DNA of 64,000 nt from NCBI GenBank assembly GCA_011033025.1, contig WFMF01000524.1:52308-116307 (forward strand), in the 5' to 3' direction. Below are positions 1 through 11,315 of this stretch, piece after piece. The notes beneath the pieces were generated by a model. That model saw only the letters and a program-made list of their open reading frames with translations. It searched no databases and was not told where the DNA came from. Both the position numbers and the translations under genes were made by a program. How positions within the stretch are numbered: the first letter of the stretch is position 1; each line of letters begins with the position of its first letter. This DNA is from Beroe forskalii (lineage: Eukaryota > Ctenophora > Nuda > Beroida > Beroidae).

Positions 1-3000
1 GAGTGGGATGTGGGAAAGTCAGGGATTGAGCAGCAGTGGGTTGCTCCACGTAGTTTGAGGGGAAGTAGCCCCGCTCCCCTCACTGTTCTCTCCCACCCAC
101 CAACTGAGGGGAAGGGGATTTGGTATGTGGGAATGTGGGAGTTTGGGAGTGGGATGTGGGAAAGTCAGGGATTGAGCAGCAGTGGGTTGCTCCACGTAGT
201 TTGAGGGGAAGTAGCCCCGCTCCCCTCACTGTTCTCCCACCCACCAACTGAGGGGAAGGGGATTTGGTATGTGGGAATGTGGGAGTTTGGGAGTGGGATG
301 TGGGAAAGTCAGGGATTGAGCTGCAGTGGGTTGAGGGGAAGTAGCCCCGCTCCCCTCACTGTTCTCTCCCACCCACCAACTGAGGGGAAGGGATTTGGTA
401 TGTGGGAATGTGGAGTTTGGGAGTGGGATGTGGGAAAGTCAGGATTGAGCAGCAGTGGGTTGCTCCACGTAGTTTGAGGGGAAGTAGCCCCGCTCCCCCT
501 CACTGTTCTCTCCCACCCACCAACTGAGGGGAAGGGATTTGGTATGTGGGAATGTGGGAGTTTGGGAGTGGGATGTGGGAAAGTCAGGGATTGAGCAGCA
601 GTGGGTTGCTCCACGTAGTTTGAGGGGAAGTAGCCCCGCTCCCCCTCACTGTTCTCTCCCACCCACCAACTGAGGGGAAGGGATTTGGTATGTGGGAATG
701 TGGGAGTTTGGGAGTGGGATGTGGGAAAGTCAGGATTGAGCAGCAGTGGGTTGCTCCACGTAGTTTGAGGGGAAGTAGCCCGCTCCCCCCTCACTGTTCT
801 CTCCCACCCACCAACTGAGGGGAAGGGATTTGGTATGTGGGAATGTGGGAGTTTGGGAGTGGGATGTGGGAAAGTCAGGGATTGAGCAGCAGTGGGTTGC
901 TCCACGTAGTTTGAGGGGGAAGTAGCCCCGCTCCCCTCACTGTTCTCTCCCACCCACCAACTGAGGGGAAGGGATTTGGTATGTGGGAATGTGGAGTTTG
1001 GGAGTGGGATGTGGAAAGTCAGGGATTGGGCAGCAGTGGGTTGCTCCACGTAGTTTGAGGGGAAGTAGCCCCGCTCCCCCTCACTGTTCTCTCCCACCCA
1101 CCAACTGAGGGGGAAGGGATTTGGTATGTGGAATGTGGGAGTTTGGGAGTGGGATGTGGGAAAGTCAGGGATTGAGCGGCAGTGGGTTGCTCCACGTAGT
1201 TTGAGGGGAAGTAGCCCCTGCTCCCCTCACTGTTCTCTCTCCCACCCACCAACTGAGGGGGAAGGATTTGGTATGTGGGAATGTGGGAGTTTGGGAGTGG
1301 GATGTGGGAAAGTCAGGGATTGAGCAGCAGTGGGTTGTCTAATGTAGTTTGAGGGGAAGTAGCCCTGCCCCCCCTCATTGTTCTCTCCCACCCACCAACT
1401 GAGGGGAAGGGATTTTGCATGTGGGAGTGTGGGAGCTTGGGAGTGGGATGTGGGAAAGTCAGGGATTGAGCTGCAGTGGGTTGCTCCACGTAGTTTGAGG
1501 GGAAGTAGCCCTGCCCCCCTCACTGTTCTCTCCCACCCACCAACTGAGGGGAAGGGATTTGGTATGTGGGAATGTGGGAGTTTGGGAGTGGGATGTGGGA
1601 AAGTCAGGGATTGAGCAGCAGTGGGTTGCTCCACGTAGTTTGAGGGGAAGTACCCCCGCTCCCCCTCATTGTTCTCTCCCCACCCACCAACTGAGGGGGA
1701 AGGGGATTTGGTATGTGGGAATGTGGGAGTTTGGGAGTGGGATGTGGGAAAGTCAGGGATTGAGCAGCAGTGGGCTGCTCCACGTAGTTTGAGGGGAAGT
1801 AGCCCCTGCCCCCCTCACTGTTCTCTCCCACCCACCAACTGAGGGGGGAAGGGGACGGTATGGGAATGTGGGAGTTTGGGAGTGGGATGTGGGAAAGTCA
1901 GGGATTGAGCAGCAGTGGGTTGCTCCACGTAGTTTGAGGGAAAGTAGCCCCGCTCCCCCTCACTGTTCTCTCCCACCCACCAACTGAGGGGGGAAGGGAC
2001 GGGTATGTGGAATGTGGTTTGGGAGGGGATGTGGAAAGTCAGGGATTGAGCCGCAGTGGGTTCATGTAGTTTGAGGGGAAGTAGTTCTCTCCCACCCACC
2101 AACTGGGAGGGGGAAGGATTTGGCATGGGAATGTGGGATGGCTTGGGAGTGGAAAGTCAGATTGGCAGCAGTGGGTTGCCCAATGTAGTTTGAGGGGGAA
2201 GTAGCCCTGCCCCTCACTGTTCTCCTCCCACCCACCAACTGAGGGGAAGGGACGGTATGTGGGAATGGGAGTTTGGGAGGGATGTGGGAAAGTCAGGGAT
2301 TGAGCTGCAGTGGGTTGCTCCACGTAGTTTGAGGGGGAAGTAGCCCGCCCCCTCATTGTTCTCTTCCCACCCACCAACTGAGGGGGAAGGGATTGGTGTG
2401 GGAATGTGGGAGTTTGGGAGGGATGTGGAAAGTCAGGGATTGAGCAGCAGTGGGCTGCTCCAATGTAGTTTGAGGGGAAGTAGCCCCTGCCCCCTCATTG
2501 TTGTTCTCTCCCACCCACCAACTGAGGGGAAGGGATTATGTGGGAATGGGAGTTTGGGGAGTGGGATGAAAGTCAGGGATTGAGCAGCAGTGGGGTTGCC
2601 CAATGTAGTTTGAGGGGAGAAAGCCCCCTGCCTCATCATTGTTCTCTCCCCACCCACCAACCGAGGGGAAGGGGATTTGGTATGTGGGAATGTGGGTTTG
2701 GGAGTGGGATGGGAAAGTCAGGGATTGGGCAGTGGGTTGCCCACGCAGTTTGAGGGGGAAGTAGCCCTGCCCCCCCTCACTGTTTCCCTCCCCACCCACC
2801 AACTGAGGGGGAAGGATTTGGGTATGTGGGAATGTGGAGTTTGGGAGTGGGATGGGAAAGTCAGGGATTGAGCTGCAGTGGGCTGCTCCACGTAGTTTGA
2901 GGGGAAGTAGCCCCGCTCCCCCCTCATTGTTCTCTCCCACCCACCAACTGAGGGGGAAGGATTTGGTATGGGAATGTGGGAGTTTGGGAGTGGGATGTGG

Positions 3001-6000
3001 GAAAGTCAGGGATTGAGCAGTGGGTTGCTCCACGTAGTTTGAGGGGGGAAGCCCTGCCCCTCACTGTTCTCTCTCCCACCCACCAACTGAGGGGAAGGGA
3101 TTTGGTATGTGGGAATGGGAGTTTGGGAGGGATGTGGGAAAGTCAGGGTTTGAGCAGCAGGGTTGCTCCACGTAGTTTGAGGGGAAGTAGCCCTGCCCCC
3201 CTCGACTGTTCTCCCACCCACCAACTGAGGGGGAAGGGGATTTGGTATGGGAATGTGGGAGTTTGGGAGGATGGGAAAGTCAGGGATTGAGCTGCAGTGG
3301 CTGCCCAATGCAGCTTGAGGGGAAGTAGCCCTGCCCCTCATTGTTCTCTCCTCCCCACCCACCAACTGAGGGGGAAGGGACGGGTATGGGAATGTGGAGT
3401 TTGGGAGTGGGAGGGAAAGTCAGGGATTGAGCAGCAGTGGGTTGCTCCACGTAGTTTGAGGGAAGTAGGCCCCTGCCCCTCATTGCTCCTCCCCCACCCA
3501 CCAACTGAGGGGGAAGGGATTTAGTATGTGGGAAATGTGGGAGTTTGGGAGGGATGTGGGAAAGTCAGGATTGGACAGCAGTGGTTGCTCCAATAGTCGA
3601 GGGGAAGTAAGCCCCGCTCCCCTCACTGTTCTCTCCCACCCACCAACTGAGGGGGAAGGGCAGTGTGGGAATGTGGGAGTTTGGGGAGGGATGAGGGAAA
3701 GTCAGGGATTGAGCTGCAGTGGTTGTCTAATGTAGTTTGAGGGGAAGTAGCCCTGCCCCCTCACTGTTCCCTCCCACCCACCAACTGAGGGGAAGGACGG
3801 GTATGTGGGAATGTGGGAGTTTGGGAGGGATGGGAAAGTCAGGGGATTGAGCAGCAGTGGGGTTGCCCCAATGTAGTTTGAGGGGAAGTAGCCCTGCCCC
3901 TCATTGTTCTCCCCACCCACCAACTGAGGGGAAGGGGATTTGGTATGTGGAATGTGGGAGTTTGGGGAGGGATGTGGGAAAGTCAGGATTGAGCAGCAGT
4001 GGGTTGCTCTACGTAGTTTGAGGGGAAGTAAACTCGCTCCCCTCACATTGTTCTCTCCCACCCACCAACTGAGGGGAAGGGGATTTGGCATGTGGGAATG
4101 TATTTGGGGTGGGATGGGAAAAGTCAGGGATTGAGCAGCAGTGGGTTGCTCCACGTAGTTTGAGGGGAAGTAGCCCTGCTCCCCCCTCATTGTTCTCCCA
4201 CCCACCAACTGAGGGGGACGGTATGTGGAATGTGGGAGTTTGGTGGGACATGGGAAAGCCAGGATTGAGCTGCAGTGGGTTGCTCCACGTAGTTTGAGGG
4301 GAAGTAGCCCTGCCCCCTCACTGTTCTCTCCCCACCCACCAACTGGAAGGGGAAGGGATTGGCATGTGGGAATGTGGGAGTTTGGGAGGGGATGGGAAAG
4401 TCAGGGATTGAGCTGCAGTGGGTTGTCTGCACGTAGTTTGAGGGGGAGCAGCCCGCCCCCCTCACTGTTCCTCCCTACCCACCAACTGAGGGGGAAGGGA
4501 TTTGGTATGTGGGAAATGTGGAGTTTGGGAGTGGATGTGGGAAAGTCAGGATTGAGCGGCAGTGGGTTGCTCCACGAAGTTTGAGGGGAAGTAGCCCCGG
4601 CCCCCTCACTGTTCTCCCACCCACCAACTGAGGGGAAGGATTGGTATGTGGGAATGTGGGAGTTTGGGAGTGGGATGTGGGAAAAAGTCAGGGATTGAGC
4701 AGCAGTGGGTTGGGTTCCAATGTAGTTTGAGGGGAAGTAGCCCTGCCCCTCACTGCCCCTCCCCACCCACCAACTGAGGGGAAGGGACGGTATGTGGGAG
4801 TGTGGGAGTTTGGGAGTGGGATGTGGGAAAGTCAGGGATTGAGCAGCAGTGGGCTCCACGTAGTTTGAGGGGGAAGTAGCCCTGCCCCCTCATTTCTCCC
4901 ACCCACCAACTGAGGGGAAGGGATTATGTGGGAATGTGGGAGTTTGGGAGGGGGATGGGAAACAGGGATTGAGCAGCAGTGGGTTACACGTAGTTTGAGG
5001 GAAGTAGCCCTGCCCCCACATTGTTCTCTCCTACCCACCAACTGAGGGGAAGGGGATTTGGCAATGTGGGAATGTGGGAGTTTGGGAGGATGGGAAAGTC
5101 AGGGATTGAGCAGCAGTGGGCTGTCTAATGGGCCGCAGGGGAAGTAGCCCTGCCCCTCACTGTTCTCTCCCACCCACCAACTGAGGGGAAGGGATTTGGT
5201 ATGTGGAATGTGGGAGTTGGGGGAGGATGGGAAAGTCAGGATTGAGCAGGGTTGTTCAATCGGCGTTTGAGGGGGTACCCCCCTGCCCCCTCACTGTTCT
5301 CTCCCACCCACCAACTGAGGGGGGAAGGGATTTGGGTATGTGGGAATGTGGGTGGGATGTGGGAAAAGTCAGGATTGAGCAGCAGTGGGTTGCTCCACGT
5401 AGTTTGAGGGAAGTTCCTGCCCCTCTCATTGTTCTCTCCCACCCACCAACTTGAGGGGGGAAGGGATTTGGTATGGGAATGTGGAGTTGGGGAGTGGGAT
5501 GTGGGAAAGCTAGGGATTGAGCAGCAGTGGGTTGCTCCACGTAGTTTGAGGGGAAGTAGCCCTGCTCCCCTCACTGTTCTCTCCCACCCACCAACTGAGG
5601 GGGAAGGGATTTGGTATGTGGGGAATGTGGGAGTTTGGGAGTGGGATGGGAAAGTCAGATTGGGCAGCAGTGGGTTGGCTCCACGTAGTTTGAGGGGAAG
5701 TAGCCCTGCTCCCCTCTGTTCCTCTCCTACCCACCAACTGGGGAAGGGATTTGGTATGTGGGAAATGTGGAGTTTGGGAGGGGATGTGGGAAAGTCAGGA
5801 ATTGAGCTGCAGTGGGTTGCTCCACGTAGCTTTGAGGGGAAGTAGCCCCGCTCCCCTCACTGCTCTCTCCCACCCACCAACTGAGGGGGGAAGGGATTTG
5901 GTATGGGAATGGGAGTTTGGGAGTGGGATGGTGGTCAGGATTGAGCAGCAGGGTTGCTCCACGTAGTTTGAGGGGAAGTAGCCCCTGCCCCTCATTGTTC

Positions 6001-6720
6001 TCCCTCCCTACCCACCAACTTGAGGGGAAGGGTATTTGGTATGTGGGAATGTGGGAGTTTGGGAGGGATGTGGGAAAGCCAGGGATTGAGCAGCAGTGGG
6101 TTGCTCCACGTAGTTTGAGGGGGAAGTAGCCCCTGCTCCCCCTCATTACTGCTCTCCCACCCACCAACTGAGGGGAAGGACGGTATGTGGGAATGTGGGA
6201 GTTTGGGGCGGGATGGGAAAAGTCAGGGATTGAGCAGCAGTGGGTTGCTCCACGTAGTTTGAGGGGAAGTAGCCCTGCCCCCTCACTGTTCTCTCTCCCA
6301 CCCACCAACTGAGGGGAAGGGACGATTTGGCATGGGAATGTGGGTGTTTGGGAGGGATGAGGGAAAGTCAGGATTGAGCAGCAGTGGGTTGCTCCACGTA
6401 GTTTGAGGGGAAGTAGCCCTGCCCCCCCCACTGTCTTCCCACCCACCAACTGAGGGGCTTTGGCATGTGAATGTGGAGTTTGGGAGTGGGATGTGGGAAA
6501 GTCAGGGATTGAGCAGCAGTGGGTTGCTCCACGAAGTTTGAGGGGAAGTAGCCCTGCCCTCACTGTTCTCTCCCCACCCACCAACTGAGGGGGGATTTGG
6601 TATGTGGGAAATGTGGGAGTTTTTGGGAGGATGTGGGTCAGGGATTGGGGCAGCAGGTTGCCCTGACGTAGTTTGAGGGGAAGTACCCCCGCTCCCCCTC
6701 ACTGTTCTCTCCCACCCTCA
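1..6720 (-). repeat. SH3-half-exon minisatellite (146-bp unit), main block
   Basis: About 46 tandem units of about 146 bp occupy this block and continue past the left edge. Read on the minus strand, each unit holds a pyrimidine tract and acceptor (CCCTTCCCCTCAG), then a coding stretch of about 60 nt beginning T|TGG TGG GTG and encoding WWVGENSEGERGYFPSNYVE, then a C/T-rich spacer. That peptide is the canonical C-terminal half of an SH3 domain and fits in phase onto the SH3 exon at 7895-7989. Many copies carry 1-nt indels, so only a subset keep the SH3 frame; copies with CTCCCCCTCAC on the plus strand keep it, and those with one C fewer do not. Units near the left edge are more uniform than those from about 2 to 6.7 kb. 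The minus-strand frames are almost free of stops, which produces long proline-rich ORFs that are not independent genes. Confidence 0.9.
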
Positions 6721-7346
6721 TTCGCAATATGTCTACTAGAATGTTCAAAAATTGAACGAACAATACTTAGGTAAAATACTCTCTTTTGTTTTCTATCCAA
6801 TGTAAAATGGCATGTACGCATTAACAACCCTAGCTTTTAGACCGAAGTTAGCAACAAGCTTTATCACAGTGATCCTTCCATGAGAGTTTCCCATTAACAT
6901 ATACCCCAGATCCTTCTTGAGAGTCGATATAATCAATAAAAAACACGACCGAGTTTTATAATTAAATACTGTACATGGGAGATTATGGTAGGATATTGAT
7001 TTTGTTTTGTAGACTGATAGGCTTACATTTTAAGGGTGAATTTCATCTTGTTTTTGGTGGCCCAAGCCTGGAGGTTATCTATATCAGTCTGGAGAGCAAA
7101 AATGATCATCCGATGTGATGATTTCCATATTTTAGAAGGTGTCGTCAGCGTACAAAACAATTTGGGTTCCCCAGAGATACAGGAAAACATGTCGTTAATA
7201 AATAATACAATAGATGGGCCGAGGATGGAACCGCGGCACACTCTGAATCTATATACTGAGGGGTCGATGTGGCCTCCTAAGACTACTTGCTGCAGCCGAC
7301 CTTCCAGATAAGACTTATGAACCCTAAGCCCAATTAAACCCAATTC
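6721..7346. mobile_element. Retroelement-derived insertion splitting the SH3 array
   Basis: This non-repetitive block of about 626 bp sits between two stretches of the 146-bp array. Its left border follows the unit word cccaccc and its right border precedes cacccaccaactgagg. It contains the reverse transcriptase remnant at 6750-7335. No clear target-site duplication or poly(A) tail was identified. Confidence 0.65.
6750..7335 (-). pseudogene. Non-LTR retrotransposon reverse transcriptase fragment
   Basis: A broken reverse transcriptase lies on the minus strand. The frame over 7023-7355 contains GSILGPSIVLFINDM, the fingers/palm motif of non-LTR reverse transcriptases (family form PQGSxLGPLLFLIYINDL). 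The catalytic YADD box follows in the +1 frame near 7150, so there is a frameshift before it. Further 3' (6870-6960) GVYVNGKLSWKDH matches the post-thumb region of Jockey/CR1-type elements. Stops and frame changes show that it is inactive. It interrupts the SH3 minisatellite, which resumes at about 7347. Confidence 0.8.
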
Positions 7347-7850
7347 ACCCACCAACTGAGGGGAAGGGATTTGGTATGTGGGAATGTGGGAGTTTGGGAG
7401 TGGGATGTGGGAAAGTCAGGGATTGGCAGCAGTGGGTTGCTCTACGTAGTTTGGGGAAGTAGCCCTGCCCCCTCACTGTTCTCTCCCACCCACCAACTGA
7501 GGGGAAGGGATTTGGCATGGGAAATGTGAGTTTGGGAGTGGGATGTGGAAAGTCAGGGATGAGCAGCAGTGGGTTGCTCCCACGAGGGAAGTAGCCCGCC
7601 TCCCTCACTGTTCTCTCCCACCCACCAACTGAGGGGAAGGGATTTGGTATGTGGGAATGGGAGTTTGGGAGTGGGATGTGGGAAAGTCAGGATTGAGCGG
7701 CAGTGGGTTGCTCCACGTAGTTTGAGGGGAAGTAGCCCTGCTCCCTCACTGTTCTCACCCACCAACTGAGGAAGAGGGATTGTGGGAATGTGGGAGTTTG
7801 GGAGTGGGATGTGGGAAAGTCAGGGATTGAGCTCAGTGGGTTCCTTTTCG
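7347..7850 (-). repeat. SH3-half-exon minisatellite, right-hand block
   Basis: Three to four more copies of the 146-bp unit lie here. In the direction of AHI1 transcription these are the first copies reached after the SH3 exon at 7895-7989. They differ from the consensus by several indels: the second copy is frameshifted, whereas the first (7711-7765) stays in frame with two fewer codons. Confidence 0.85.
7711..7765 (-). CDS. AHI1: AHI1 exon 14 candidate: second half of SH3 domain (first array copy)
   Basis: This is the first acceptor-plus-exon copy downstream of SH3 exon 13. The exon reads T TGG TGG GTG ... and ends with GYFPSNYVE, the last beta strands of an SH3 domain. The two bases left over from exon 13 (GG) plus T make Gly, giving DTDG|WWV across the junction, as expected for an SH3 n-Src/distal region. 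Dozens of other copies to the left could serve instead, so the copy actually spliced is unknown. No stop codon or downstream donor was assigned, and the 3' end of the gene may lie outside the window. Confidence 0.55.
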
Positions 7851-7894
7851 CTTATTTGGCGTTGGAAATAAACCCGTAATTAGTAGTTAATTAC

Positions 7895-7989
7895 CCGTCA
7901 GTGTCGATGTAAATCAGCTTCACGTATTTGCCTGCCATCAGTGATATCTCGTCACTTCTTTGAGAGGCGTAATCGTGCAGTATCTGCAG
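7895..7989 (-). CDS. AHI1: AHI1 exon 13: first half of SH3 domain
   Basis: The translated exon contains ILHDYASQRSDEISL, which matches the SH3 opening of jouberin (ALYDYxANRSDEL), followed by GKYVKLIYIDTDG. An acceptor, CCCGTTCAG, precedes it and a donor, GG|GTAATT, follows. It enters at phase 0 from exon 12 and leaves at phase 2, which fits the WWVGEN coding segment of the array exactly. In human AHI1 this C-terminal SH3 domain mediates protein-protein interaction; the partner is not visible here. Confidence 0.85.
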
Positions 7990-8196
7990 CTGAACGGGGT
8001 TTCAAGTGTTACTAAGTCAAGTGTTTTTAAGTGATTTAAGTGTTAGTTATAAACTTAGTTTTGACTTTTGATCTAAGTTCCGTCCAGAATATACCCCAAG
8101 TACCTTAAATTTGATTATCCAAAGCTTTCTTGGATATAACCCACCTTTTTTCGTGTTGTGGAACTGGGCAATAACAGTGTTTACTATGTAACCCAC

Positions 8197-8390
8197 CTTG
8201 ACATAGTTAGCGGATGAGATGCCGGTGACTTGAGCCGCTCCAGGCGTCAGAGTGATGTTCATACCTCCTCCCCCTCCTCCCAGGGTGGCAGTGTTAAGTG
8301 GCAGTGTGGCGGCGTTAAGTGGCAGTGTGGCGGCGTTAAGTGGCGTGCTGCCCAGCAGACCACTGTTCAGCGGGGGCAGCCGCAGCCTTC
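8197..8390 (-). CDS. AHI1: AHI1 exon 12: low-complexity linker before SH3
   Basis: The exon has acceptor ATCATTCAG and donor AAG|GTGGGT, and its entry phase (1) and exit phase (0) fit both neighbours. It encodes a linker with a near-tandem PLNAATLPLNAATL motif, a run of six glycines, and then MNITLTPGAAQVTG. The peptide repeat comes from a 22- to 24-nt DNA duplication (8290-8345). The linker between propeller and SH3 is poorly conserved in this family, so identity rests on position and phase. Confidence 0.65.
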
Positions 8391-8740
8391 CTGAATGATT
8401 TAAAGTGATTTCGCCTTTTCTGGAATATCCTCTTCGTGAGTCAATGCTTCATTGAGTTTCAGTGGGATCATTTCATTAGTTCAACTGCTGTGCAAAGCAT
8501 TCTTTGAAATGCCACTTTTCAGTCAATCCATGATACACTGACATAAAAAATGGCGATTCGCTGATTCGTCTAGATCGCATAATATAATGGCCATATATGG
8601 CAATGAATGAAAATGAATAAAAACCACCGGTTTCATCTAATAATGAAAAAATCCCGGGTTTCATTTGAAAATAGATAAAATCACCGGACCCATTTGCAAA
8701 TGAATAGGATCACCGTTTCAAAACATTGCCGTATAAGCAC

Positions 8741-8845
8741 CTGCAGTTCCTGAGACGAGGGGAGTGGGGGAGCGGGAGGAGGGGGATCTGGAGGGGGAAA
8801 CAGTGAGGAGCTTCTCTTTGATGGCGTCCATCTGCACTGTTCCTT
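8741..8845 (-). CDS. AHI1: AHI1 exon 11: helix and Ser/Pro linker (copy with donor)
   Basis: The exon has acceptor CCCCTCGCAG and donor CTGCAG|GTGCTT. It encodes EGTVQMDAIKEKLLTVSPS followed by a Ser/Pro-rich tail. The MDAIKEKLLTV helix lies where jouberin has a similar helix (KMQLVKQRLETV) between propeller and SH3. Entry and exit are both phase 1 and match exons 10 and 12. A second copy of most of the exon lies at 8900-8999, inside the adjoining minisatellite. Confidence 0.65.
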
Positions 8846-10245
8846 CTGCGAGGGGTGTTGTCAAGGGGGGGGGTGTCATTTGAGAGGGGGTTGTCAAGGG
8901 TTCCTGAGACGAGGGGAGTGGGGGAGCGGGAGGAGGGGGATCTGGAGGGGGACACAGTGAGGAGCTTCTCTTTGATGGCGTCCATCTGCACTGTCCCTTC
9001 TGCGAGGGGGGCTGTCAAGGGGGGGGTGTCATTTGAGAGGGGGTTGTCAAGGGGTGTGATTTGAGAGGGGTTGTAAAGGGGTGTGATTTGAGAGGGGGGT
9101 TGTCAAGGGGTTTGATTTGAGAGGGGTTTTTCAAGGGGGGGGGGTGTGATTTGAGAGGGGGTTGTAAAGGGGTGTGATTTGAGAGGGGGTTTGTAAAGGG
9201 GTGTGATTTGAGAGGGGTTTGTCAAGGGGTGTGATTTGAGGGGGTGTCAAGGAGGTGATTTGAGAGGGGGGTATGTCAAGGGGTGTGATTTGAGAAGGGG
9301 TTGTCAAGGGGTTTGATTTGAGAGGGGGTATGTCAAGGGGTGTGATTTGAGAGGGGGGTTGTCAAGGGGTGTGATTTGAGAGGGGCTGTCAAGGGGTGTG
9401 ATTTGAGAGGGGGTTGTCAAGGGGTGTGATTTGAGAGGGGGTGTCAAGGAGGGTGATTTGAGAGGGGGGTTGTCAAGGGGTGTGATTTGAGAGGGGGGTT
9501 TGTCAATGGGTTTGATTTGAGAGGGGGTTGTCAAGGGGTGTGATTTGAGAGGGGAGTTGTAAAGGGGTGTGATTTGAGAGGGGGTTTGTCAAGGGGTGGG
9601 GTTTGTCAAGGGTGTGATTTGAGAGGGGGTTGTCAAGGGTGTGATTTGAGAGGGGGTTGTCAAGGGGTGTGATTTGAGAGGGGTTGTCAAGGGGTGTGAT
9701 TTGAGAGGGGGGCTGTCAAGGGGTGTGATTTGAGAGGGGGGTTGTCAAGGGGTGTGATTTGAGAGGGGGTGTCAAGGGGTGTGATTTGAGAGGGGGCTGT
9801 CAAGGGGTGTGGTTTGAGAGGGGGGTTGTCAAGGGGTGTGATTTGAGAGGGGGCTGTCAAGGGGTGTGATTTGAGAGGGGGCTGTCAAGGGGTTTGATTT
9901 GAGAGGGGGGTTGTCAAGGAGTGTGATTTGAGGGGGGTTGTCAAGGGGTCTGATTTGAGAGGGGGTTGTAAAGGGGTGTGATTTGAGAGGGGGGTTGTCA
10001 AGGGGTGTGATTTGAGAGGGGGTGTCAAGGAGGGTGATTTGAGAGGGGGTATGTAAAGGGGTGTGATTTGAGAGGAGGGCTGTCAAGGGGTTTGATTTGA
10101 GAGGGGGTTTGTCAAGGGGTGTGATTTGAGAGGGGGTTGTCAAGGGGTTTGATTTGAGAGGGGGGTTGTCAAGGGGTTTGATTTGAGAGGGGTATGTCAA
10201 AGGGTGTCGTTTGAGGGGGGGAGGTTGTCAAGGGGTGGTGTCATT
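8846..10245 (-). repeat. Minisatellite upstream of AHI1 exon 11 (about 28-bp unit)
   Basis: Roughly 45 units occur, with plus-strand consensus TGATTTGAGAGGGGGTTGTC followed by AAGGGGTG. Indels in the G runs are frequent. The array runs up to the exon 11 acceptor and encloses the exon duplicate at 8900-8999. On the RNA strand it is a long run of CT-rich sequence. The long ORFs on the minus strand (repeats of KSHPLTT and similar) result from the repeat and are not counted as genes. Confidence 0.9.
8900..8999 (-). pseudogene. Duplicate of AHI1 exon 11 without its donor
   Basis: This copy is nearly identical to exon 11, including the acceptor CTCGCAG and the codons for GTVQMDAIKEKLLTVSPS. At its 3' end the sequence runs from GGAACC directly into a CTTGACAACC repeat unit, so the donor seen in the other copy is missing. 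It is most simply a tandem duplication made together with the surrounding array. Confidence 0.7.
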
Positions 10246-10412
10246 TCGGATGTGTTTTGAGATTTATAATCTCAAATCCGTTAAAGAAGCTTTCTAAATA
10301 GAGATGTAAATTTGCTTCTTTTTAGTAGATTTTGTGCTGACATGACATAATGAACTTATGAAGTGAGATATGAAGTGAGATATGAAGTGAGATATGAAGT
10401 GAGATATGAAGT
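10246..10412. repeat. AT-rich spacer with (GAAGTGAGATAT) tandem repeat
   Basis: The stretch begins with AT-rich sequence and ends in about four and a half copies of a 12-bp repeat, GAAGTGAGATAT (10360-10411). Nothing coding was seen. Confidence 0.7.
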
Positions 10413-10413
10413 G

Positions 10414-10612
10414 TCAGTGGTGTAGTGGTATCGAGTTGAGCACAGGATCGAAAGATCCTGGGTTCGATTTCCGGCCAGCGCTACTGAGCTAAGGGTGAGA
10501 GATTCATCTTGAGCCTATATTGACAGTTCACTCAGCCGAGCGTACAAGAAACTGTGCGGGAGGGTTAGAAAGTATGGATTACACTTCCTTAACCGTCACT
10601 GGCTTTATTTCA
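10414..10612 (+). mobile_element. tRNA-derived SINE, copy 1
   Basis: A polymerase III A box, TGGTGTAGTGG, lies at 10418-10428 and a B box, GGTTCGATTT, at 10461-10470. A non-tRNA body follows (TCAGCCGAGCGTACAAGAAA, CGGGAGGGTTAGA). The body matches the second copy at 57660-57890, which establishes a dispersed family. The intact tRNA cloverleaf is not maintained, so I call it a SINE. Confidence 0.8.
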
Positions 10613-10883
10613 CTTGAATACCTGGAGTATTTATTGTTGGAATAGAAGTAAAACCTTCAAAATAAAAAAAATGATGAATTGTCACAAAATCACCCTCTCG
10701 CAATATGGCGATTTTACTGATGGTTCGTTAGCACAGAGACCTTCGATATGAATATTGACAATTAACAAACATAAAGCAATCAACCACAGCACCATGGACT
10801 GACAGTTCTACGTCATCAATAAACTACATTTAACTATTCCAATTGATGACGTCATCTCAATAAACCCACACACCCCCTCATAC

Positions 10884-11045
10884 CTGGCAGCTTTGCAGTA
10901 TCTTGCTTCTTCCCCTCCCTCCTGTAAACCACAACAGGCTGCGCGGACCCGAAGGCTGCTACCGCTGCAAAGTTATCATGCGGGTGGAACTTAACATCCG
11001 AGGTGCTGTGAGGAATTCCTGTCTTGTACGTATACGTTACTTCGC
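10884..11045 (-). CDS. AHI1: AHI1 exon 10: last WD40 blade
   Basis: The exon encodes GEVTYTYKTGIPHSTSDVKF, then HPHDNFAAVAAFG and QPVVVYRREGKK. It matches the final jouberin blade (GEQVAMY..., [24 protein letters not shown]). Acceptor CCTTCAG and donor CAG|GTATGA are good, and it enters and leaves at phase 1, fitting both neighbours. Confidence 0.9.
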
Positions 11046-11236
11046 CTGAAGGATGGTCGACGGTTAAATTAATGATTTGAATTAATCAATTAGTCGAATA
11101 AATTAGTCAAATTAATTGGTCAAATCGATGAAATTCGATGCATAGATTTGAATAAATTTGTAGTCGCATTAATTATCATTTGCTAACAATCCAACTTCTA
11201 TGAAACCTCGTTAATTCCTGAGCATTTTCTAGTTAC

Positions 11237-11315
11237 CTGTTTCTACCAGCCACACGTACACATCGCCGTCCTCACTGGCAGATAACACGTACGTCCCACA
11301 GGGAGACACTGAACA
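11237..11315 (-). CDS. AHI1: AHI1 exon 9: WD40 blade (SEDGDVYVW)
   Basis: The exon encodes CSVSPCGTYVLSASEDGDVY followed by VWLVETG, close to human [22 protein letters not shown]. Acceptor CTCCCCAG and donor ACAG|GTAACT are present. Entry is phase 0 and exit phase 1, consistent with the neighbours. Confidence 0.92.

Noticed and set aside
309..1097. Long minus-strand ORF of 262 codons and similar ones at 1-6.7 kb
   Set aside because: Produced by the 146-bp repeat having no stops on this strand; it cycles through frames and has no start context. Only the embedded SH3 segment is meaningful.
8855..9064. Plus-strand ORF over the exon 11 duplicate
   Set aside because: Antisense to the duplicated exon and repeat; the minus strand gives the splice sites and phases.
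10414..10490. Functional tRNA gene
   Set aside because: A and B boxes are present, but the acceptor stem does not pair and a SINE body follows that is shared with 57.7 kb.
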